DNA of 64,000 bases from contig NC_088783.1 of assembly GCF_958450345.1 (NCBI RefSeq), forward strand, positions 97,955,302 to 98,019,301, written 5' to 3'. Positions 23,521-32,400 of this stretch are shown one piece after another (position 1 is the first letter of the stretch; each line of letters starts with the position of its first letter). Origin of the DNA: Calliphora vicina. Lineage: Eukaryota > Arthropoda > Insecta > Diptera > Calliphoridae. The notes below the pieces were generated by a model that was not told where the DNA came from, searched no databases, and saw nothing but the letters and a program-made list of their open reading frames with translations. The position numbers were made by a program, and so were the translations under genes.

Positions 23521-26296
23521 TTTAAATAAAGTAATAGCATATATTGCAGAGGATCTAGCAATGATCGTATTCTATGAATAGGTGTGTTCACCTACTTTCT
23601 AGTAAAAATTATCCAGTAATTTTATTTTAAAGAGTAAATCAATAAAGTACCCAAACAACAACATCTAAATAGTTGTAAGTTTATAAAAAGATTTTTTTAT
23701 CAAATAACAAATTCAAACAGTAACAAGTCGTCCCCTCAATAAAACTATAGTGTATAGGCATTAAAGGCCTGCACAAGACAACATTTTGTAGAAAAATGTC
23801 TTACTTCAAAATTTGATGCTTTGTTTTGTTGTGTCGACGCGCACATCATGTTGTTCAATGTCATCGCGCCGCGAAAACCGTGTTGTGCCATGTCATGTCT
23901 ATAACTATTGATGATGCTGTTGTTATGTGTGGTAGCTTGAATTGAATTGATGTTAACAAGTGTCGCATTGTTAGGCAGAATAAAATTGCATAGCAGAATG
24001 AAATTGTACATAACTGCTGAACTGTGAAAATCTGAGAACTATTATTATTTAGCATTATATATTTTTTTTTTTTAATATTTAGAACAAATAATATAAGGAA
24101 TTTTAAAAAATATAAATAATAATGTGTAACACAGGAAAAAAAATTCATAATTGGAATGAATTTTTTAATAAATATTATTAATCGAACATGAATTTTTTCC
24201 AAACTTTTTTCATTCAGAATAAGAACATGTTCATAAATATTATAAAATTGTACATGAAGGAAATTTTTGTTTTTTTTTACACAAATTTGTTGCTATTTTA
24301 TAATAAATTGCATTATGTAGTTCAAATATTTTTGTATAATATCCCAATATTGGCCAATATTTCTAAATGTATCGAAAAGTCTGAAACGTAAATAATATAA
24401 TTAAAATTGATTTCTCAAAAATATTTTCTCATTGTATAGCTGAAAATCATAAAAAAATTAAATATTTTCCAAGAAAAATTTCAAACATTTTTGAATAACA
24501 TAAAAATATACTAGAAAATTTAAATAATTTTGTTCAAGCGTCCTAGATTTTATTTGAAAACAAAAAATAGGAAAAAAAAATTCTGTGAAGTTACGCAATA
24601 AATGCCCTACACTTTTTCTTCAAATCGTTGGGCAGTTGCATTTGTTCCATTGGAACATTTTCGTAGATTTATATTTTTGTAGCAATTATGCCGCGAATGA
24701 TTCAGAGACACTTTATTACATTTAAACACGTTTTTACAACGGGTATAATAAACTCGTTTGTCTTTAATATCATTAAATATATTATAAACTTCACCGTTAA
24801 GGATGCATTAATTTAATTTTCTTTAATTAAACACCGTCTAATAGGCCAATTGGCTTTGTTCATGGAGTTTTATTTTATTTAGCAATGTAATTATTAAATG
24901 TCCCGTTAATAATATTCGAGCGGTTGTACCTAAGTCAGGTAGTATTTAAAATAGTATGTGAAAAACATTACATTTTTAATTCCATGAAAATTATTGGCAT
25001 TTTATGGCTTATATTCCACGTATTCCTTTTTAAGTAATAATATAACAGGTAATATTACTAAATATTGTAAAATTTTCCATAACAACATTGAAAAACCCAT
25101 TGGTGTACTTTCGTATTTTTATTTTGACCTACTATATAATATAAATATAAATTTCAGTTGTATTTATATAGTAAATTTTTTCTTATTGCACACAATAAAT
25201 ACTACAAATGAATTGAAATCATCTCATACAAAAAATGTCTCATACATGATTTAATTGACTTGAAATTATTTTCCATGTCATCCATGCATCTGTTAATTTT
25301 TTTAATGTTGTGTGTGTTATGATGTTAAAATCATGCTGCATTTGTTTTTTGTTTTGATATACATTGCCTTTGCGTGTTGCTGTAGGTAAAAGAACATAAC
25401 ATGACATGACAAAAGCATCATGTGACAATTGTCTTCGTGTTAAACAATGCAGCTTATGCAGGTCTTTAATAGGCATATACACCATTATTTTCTAATTGCA
25501 TAATAAGAATCTACATAACTGATTCTATATGTGGTCAAAATTTGTTGAAATTCTACTTCCATAAATTTGGTTAAAAGATCAATTGAAATATTACTTTTGT
25601 TCCAGATGTCTACTAACACATAAATTTTAAACTCAATTATTTCGAAATAGCAAAAAATTTATACACTGTTGTTTTATTAAGGGGACGAAGTAAGAGTGTT
25701 ATATTTTTCAGATATAGGTAGGGAGGGGTTATATTGCAGAAAGATTAGGTCCACATAAACTTTGTTTATGTCTAATTTCATTACGATATTGATTATTAAA
25801 AGACAATTCTGAATGTACAAGTCATTTTCTGGATATGGAAACTTCATATAACTTCAGGATTGCCACCTGATAATACCTTAACAAACTTATTTATGCTTTA
25901 AAACTATATATTATAAAAAATATTAATAAAATATTTTTTTTTAAATGATAAAGCTTCGACATGTATTAAAATGTTAAGTTGACATTGCTTTATATAATTT
26001 TCATCAACAAACTCTTTAAAAACAGATTTAATGGATTATTGTAACAAAAAGAAGGATAATGTAGTGTTTTTATAGTAAGGCTCACATATTGGTCGATGTC
26101 GATGACAATATGGAAACTCATTAACATAAACAATATTTAAAAAGGATTGAATTCCACCAAATAAATAATAGAGACCTTTAGTTCATTAATTAATGAAGAT
26201 ATAATAAACAAATTTAAGAAATTATATTATGAAATGAAAACAGAAATATATCAGAAATATTAATTAACTTCTAATGTTTTTTCTAATTTCTTCTAG
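23521..26296. other. Non-coding interval upstream of the first visible SOCS exon
   Basis: No exon could be supported here on either strand, although earlier SOCS exons could lie further left. Open frames at 23745-24202, 24188-24391, 24994-25254 and 25240-25485 lack domains and look like chance frames. A short TTAGTTCATTAATTAATGAAG stretch near 26178 resembles the Jockey A 3' tail and may be a relic. Confidence 0.35.
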
Positions 26297-26409
26297 AACC
26301 TATAGAAGAAAGTCACGAAATGACTGATGAAAAATTCAATAACAAGGAGGAAAAGAAAACCGAAAATCGTTCATTTCACTTCACATCAAGCATTGAGAAA
26401 GTTAAGGAT
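26297..26409 (+). CDS. SOCS gene, exon n (pre-SH2)
   Basis: Acceptor TTCTTCTAG at 26288-26296 and donor GTAAGT at 26410. It enters in phase with two leading bases and encodes 37 residues, acidic and lysine-rich, ending SSIEKVKD just before the SH2 domain. The other frames contain stops. Confidence 0.8.
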
Positions 26410-29400
26410 GTAAGTATAATTATCATTAAGTGAAATGAGGTTGTATATCATAATTGGAACTATTGGATGGAATAATTGAAAAAAAAATCATTAGCATTAA
26501 GGTAGTTTATTTTTTTCCACTGAAATGTCAATGCCAATTAAAAATTCCCATGTATGTTGTATTGTGATGTAAATTAGACAGTAATTTGTGGTGGCTATAT
26601 GCATTTTCAGAATAATGACAAAGTGAGACAAATATAAAATTTGTATAAATTATATTTTACATCTTCCTAATTTGTTTTTATTGAAATTCATCATTATTTT
26701 TGTGTTGGGTATTAGAAAATAAATCTCATTTATTAAAATAATTCAAATTACTTAGTATAAATAAGTTATTCAAACATTTACAAAAATTATTTATAAATCA
26801 AACAATTCGAAATTTGTTGCTACATATTTAATTAAAGTTCTCTGAAATAATTACTATGTAATAGTGTAAAAATTTGTTAAGCGGTTCAAAAGTTATTTAC
26901 CATTGAAACTGCACAAATTTACACCATTCTTATTTAAAGTTTAACCTCAATAGAATCCAGACCAGTACTGCGATTCACTAACTTTTATAACGATAATCGT
27001 ATCGTTAAAATAAATATAACGAAAATTTATCGAATTTGCTATTCAGTAACATTTTTAACGACATTCGCTGTCGGTTGAAGTCAGCTGTTACTTTATGCAG
27101 TTTTTCTTTCGTTATGTTAGCGACAATAATTTAAGTTGTGTTTATTTAATCGATAAAGTGTATTTGCAATTTTTTCTTCGTCATCTTCATCTTTTGTAGC
27201 TGGAACTATCGTAAAAATAATGGAAACACATTTTTGTTTACTTAACTTATTAATATTTACAATAAAATATAAAAAATATGGGAATTTGACGATTATAGTA
27301 CTACTAATTATTCAAGTACTTATTTTTGTTCGCGATGTCCCAAAAGTAATCCTTTACATTTTGGCAGGAAATAAGTTGTTTTGTTAGTAGAATTATTTAT
27401 AAAATTATGTATTTTTAAAAAAGAAATAAATAAAAAAATGAAAGTCGCAGCCAAGTGTCGAACCAACAACCTTCCGATTGCTATTCAACGTTGTACTCAC
27501 TACACCACTGGTTAATTATTTCATTATGTGTCAAATAATGGTTTTCTACTTTTCGCTTATTTTGATATTTTGTAGACAGAGATGTTATATCTTCAACAAT
27601 CGTTAAAAATAAATTACTGAATCACACTATCGTTACTGCAAGCGATTATTTATGTCGATAAACATTACGATTGTCGGTTCGTTAAAAGTTAGTGAATCGC
27701 ACTACAGACCAAAGCAAATTTAAACATTTGAATTAACTTACAGTTTTGTATTTTTGTCGGAAATGTTTGTTCCCTCACTATATTAATATTTAAAATAAAA
27801 TATAAAAGTATTGTTTAACTTTATAACAAAAAATAATAAAGAAATCATATTTTCATATTCATATTGTTCAATGTATGGAACAATGTAGACAATTATTATT
27901 AAACTTTGGCATAAGACTCAACTGCCGCTACCTGATTGAAATCGGGCTCCGTTAGGATTATAAGTATTCTGAATTGTAGCCTTCTAAGTATTTTGGGATC
28001 TTCAAAATAACTTCACAAATCCCAGTATTTTCGAGATCAGGATTTCGGGATTGGCATCACATGTAATAACTAATTGTAATTTTGCTGAAAACAAAAACAC
28101 TAGTTATTTTTGTTCGCGATTTAAGAATAAAAGTAAACTGCCGTAACTCAGTAATTTTCAAGCCGTTTGAAAATATTTAAAAACAATAAACTTTATTTGA
28201 TGTTGAAACTGCAATAATAAACCAAACGATATCTAGATGATATAAACTATCATATGATATCGTTTGCGGGTCATAAACTATAGTTTTTGCGGACTAAATT
28301 GTACCGTCCCTTATAATATCGTTTTTCCATGCAATTATCGTTTTCGCTATCATAATTTCCAATAAAAACGATAGTAAAATCGCCATTCTACAAATTGTAT
28401 TCAGAATGGTATTTAATACTAAATTTTTTTTATTTTTTTAATCTCTTATACTACAGTGGTCGACATAAGTCTATGTACGACCACAATTTTTGCCACTTTA
28501 TTAGAGAAAACCCGGTAAATAAAAAAATAATAATGTAGTTCTGTTTGAAATCTATTTTTATTGCTATGCACCAAAAAAAAATGTTGTTGCAATGTAAACT
28601 TGCAAAATTATTCATAAAAAACAATAAAAAAAACATTGAGAAAAGTCTACATACGACAGCATGTCCTGTTTTTTTTTGAATACTAACAGATAAGCAATGC
28701 AATTTATTAAGTCTGGAGTTCAAAAGTAAATACCACAAAATAGGCCAAAGAACTCGCAACAAGATTAGAAGTTATTGTTCATCCACGAACAATTCAAAGA
28801 ACCTTAAATAATAATGGCAATTAAAGCAGAACTCCTCGTAAATTAGGGAACGGATCGCAAACTTCGTTTGAAATTCGCCCAAAAGCACTTTGAAAAGGAG
28901 ATGGAATTCTGGAAGCGAGTTTTGTTCACTGATGAGTTGATGTATAACATATTTGGAAGTGATGGGAGAGATAAAGTATGGCGCAAAACAAATACAGCAA
29001 TGGATCCGAAAAAACTTACTCGCTACAGTTAAGCATGGTGTTGGCAGTGTAATGGTTTGGGGTACTGTCGCTGCTTCTGGAGTGGGAAAGTTAGTGTTTA
29101 TTGAGGATAATATGGATCGTTATCAGTACAAATCCATTTTGGAACAAAATTTGAGAGCATCCGTTGATATTTTAACTCTTGGTTAATGTTGGATTTTTCA
29201 GCAAGATAACGATCAAAAACATTGGCCTCAAATTGTCAAGGATTGGCACACCACCTCAAAGCCCGGACTTAAATGTTATTGAGCACGTGTGGGAAATTCT
29301 ACAACGGAAGATCCGAAAACATCTTATTACTTGTGCACCAATGTTAAAGTAGAAGCTTCCAGAAGAATGGCAAAATATAACGTCCGCAGAACTGGAAAAT

Positions 29401-32400
29401 TTAGTTGCTTCGATGCCCAGATGCCCGTGGTGGACCAACGAAATATTGAATTTAATGAAAATTTGTATCCGCTGAAAAATGTTTATTTAGTGATCTGTAC
29501 ACTAGACTTTTGTCAACATATTTTTTAAATTTTTTGTGAATAAAAGTTAAATTAATTATAAATTTGGCGATATTTTTTGTTATATTACTAAAAATTCATT
29601 TGAAATAAAATTGCATCATTACTTTTACTTATTATGGTTTAGAAGTCCGCGAGTTACGAAAATAATGGTGGTATGTAGACTTTTGTTGTTGTTGTAGCAG
29701 CAGCGATTGCTGAGTTGACAGCCCTTGGCCGAGTGAACTCGGGTCATTCCGGTGCGTAGAACCGGCTGTCGTGGGAATGTGTAGACTTCTGTCGGTCACT
29801 GTAGATATATCGCTGAAATAAGACAAAAACCAGGAAAGGAAAATAACATATCATATCATACATATTTTAATCTCATTCACAACAAATAGAACACATTTGT
29901 AATTATTTGAATGTTTTAAATATTGCATACATTTCAAATCAGCATAAAATTTAAGAAAATATTCGCGTGCTTACCTACCAAGTTTTATATGAGTTAATAT
30001 TTATTTTGTTTCCATCTTGCGTATTTTGATTGAAAATTTTTAATTTAAATTATTTTTAATTTTTAAGTTTTTTTCAAATGTTTGTAATTTATTTATTTAT
30101 TTTATTGGAATGAAAACTATGTACATACACATCTGCTCAAAATAATAGATACACCAAAATTTATTTTTTAAAAACGAAAAAAAATAATGGTATATTGTAA
30201 AATTATAAAAAAAATTCAGTCGATTTTTATTTATAGTTAAAAGGAGAGTAAAAAACAAAAACAAAATATTTCATAATTAATAATAAATATTATAAAGTAA
30301 ATTAAATTTCTTAAATTTCGAAAAATTTGGTGCTCATAATAATAGATACATTTTTAAAAATTCTTATTAAACAAAAGCTAATAAATTTTATCTTAAAAAA
30401 ATTAGTTTATTATTAAAGTAAAGCTAGTATCCAGTATATCCACCTTTGTTTTGTAAAACTTTCTCCACTCTTCTGGGCATACTGGATATCAAGTTCTGAC
30501 ACTTCTCCAATGGAATCTCGTACCATATTTTTTGCGTTTTCTCCCATAAATCGTCTTTATTTTTGAAAACTTCCTTCGAAAGCCTTATCTTTAATTCACT
30601 CCACAAATTTTCTATTGGGTTTAAATCAGGGGATTGGCTGGGCCAGCTTAAAACAGGTACGTTATTCTCCAAGAACCAGTTTTTAACTAATCTTGAACTA
30701 TGTTTTGGGTCGTTGTCCTGCTGGAATGTCCATATTAATGGCATATTTTCCGATGCATATGGAAGCATTACGTTTTCCAATATGTCTCTATACCCACTAG
30801 CATTCATGGTATTTTCTATTCGGAATATCGGACCAACACCATTCCATGAAAAGCAACCCCAAACCATTATGTTTCCCCCGCCATGTTTTACCGTCTTTTT
30901 TGTAAATTTAACGTGGAATTCTTTTCCTTTTGGTCGGCGTACATTTCTTTGGCAGTCGTTTCCAAACAAATTTATTTTTGTTTCGTCGCTCCATAAAATA
31001 TTTCTCCATTTTTTTTCGCCTTCACACCCGGACCATTGTAAGTGCTCTTTAGCAAATTCTAATCTTGTCTTGATATTTTTTTGGCGCATTAGTGGCACTT
31101 TTCTGGCAATTCTTCCCGGCAATTTAGCTTGTAAAAGACGACGACGAACTGTTTGTGGACTGATTTCGTTACATAGCTCCGCAGAAATAGCTTTCGATGA
31201 TATGAATGGGTCTTTTTTAACCATAAGGACGATCCGCCTATCTGTTTCTGGACTGGTTTTCTTTGGTCTACCGCGAGTTTCTCTTTTTTGTTTTTTAGAT
31301 AAAGCATTTTGGACAAAATGTAAAGATCTTCCTATGCTCTTTGCTATTTCCCGTAATGATTTTCCTTGATTTCTCATCGTTTGAACAATTTTTTTTCTCA
31401 TCTTCGGTACAATGATGATTTCGTCCCATTTTCTTCAAAAGAGTCCTATTTTTTATAAAATTGTTGCTAAAATTTAAATTATACTTACTGTTTCACGTAA
31501 ATAGGAACAAAAAATTGCACAAAAAAAAAATTGTATATAAACAAATTACTGATGTGTATCTATTTTTATGAGCAAATAATTTTTTGTAATTCAAATAAAT
31601 TCGTTTTTAAAAATCAACATGAAAGCAAATAGTTGCCAGATTTTTGACTGACATGACATTGCCAGATAGAAATTTTAATAATATGATGTATTCTTAACGC
31701 TTGCGAGGAAATTTTCAATGTTACCGCCATTTAAATTTTTTCCAATTAGGTGTATCTATTATTTTGAGCAGATGTGTATGTATATTATAATAATATCGTT
31801 TTCAATAATAATATATGATATCATAATCGCCCCCATAAGTTAATATCGGTTTTGCTATCATATCGTTTTCTGGTTTATTGGGATTTCACCAAAAAATACT
31901 GAACGAAGAGATTTATAAAAACTATAAGTATTTTCGAACTCTATGAAAGTTGGTATCCCGCCAAAGACCACCTATACTGGCAAAAAGTTATTAAAAGTAA
32001 AAAAATATGCAAATTCAAGCTGTGTGTCATTTTACATTTTGAACGTTCGTAGTTACTTTAAAAAAATATTTTCAATTGCTAATAAAGAAAGAAGACTTAA
32101 TGCCTATTTATTTTTCCATATCAGTCAGTTTTAAATATTCAGATCATCAATACGCATCTTTTCAATGCTATTTTTAATTACACCGTACGACACTCAATAT
32201 TAGACACGAACCGGGTGATATACGTCTGAAACAATAAATTAAATGGAGAAAAACTGCGTTTTCAGTTTTTCATTTCGTGATCCTGTTTCCTTTTAAAAGG
32301 ACTTCAAATTTTCAGAGGAGTACATTTTTAAAAAAATGTTTTAAAATACTTCTGATCATCCCACTATGTCAAATTTAGTGTCAAATGATCAAGAAGAGTT

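Larger units (their letters stand above)
28451..29804 (+). mobile_element. Dead Tc1-like transposon
   Basis: The left end CTACAGTGGTCGACATAAGT at 28451 is matched by an inverted right end finishing CACTGTAG at 29804 with a few differences. The flanks are TA-rich. It contains a decayed transposase, and its right end is interrupted by a SINE-like insertion at about 29682-29779. Confidence 0.8.

Noticed and set aside
23745..24202. Overlapping minus-strand ORFs of 88 and 113 codons
   Set aside because: AT-rich composition, no domain, no splice signals; two frames open in the same place.
30563..31369. 268-codon ORF on the plus strand
   Set aside because: It is the antisense shadow of the Tc1 transposase.
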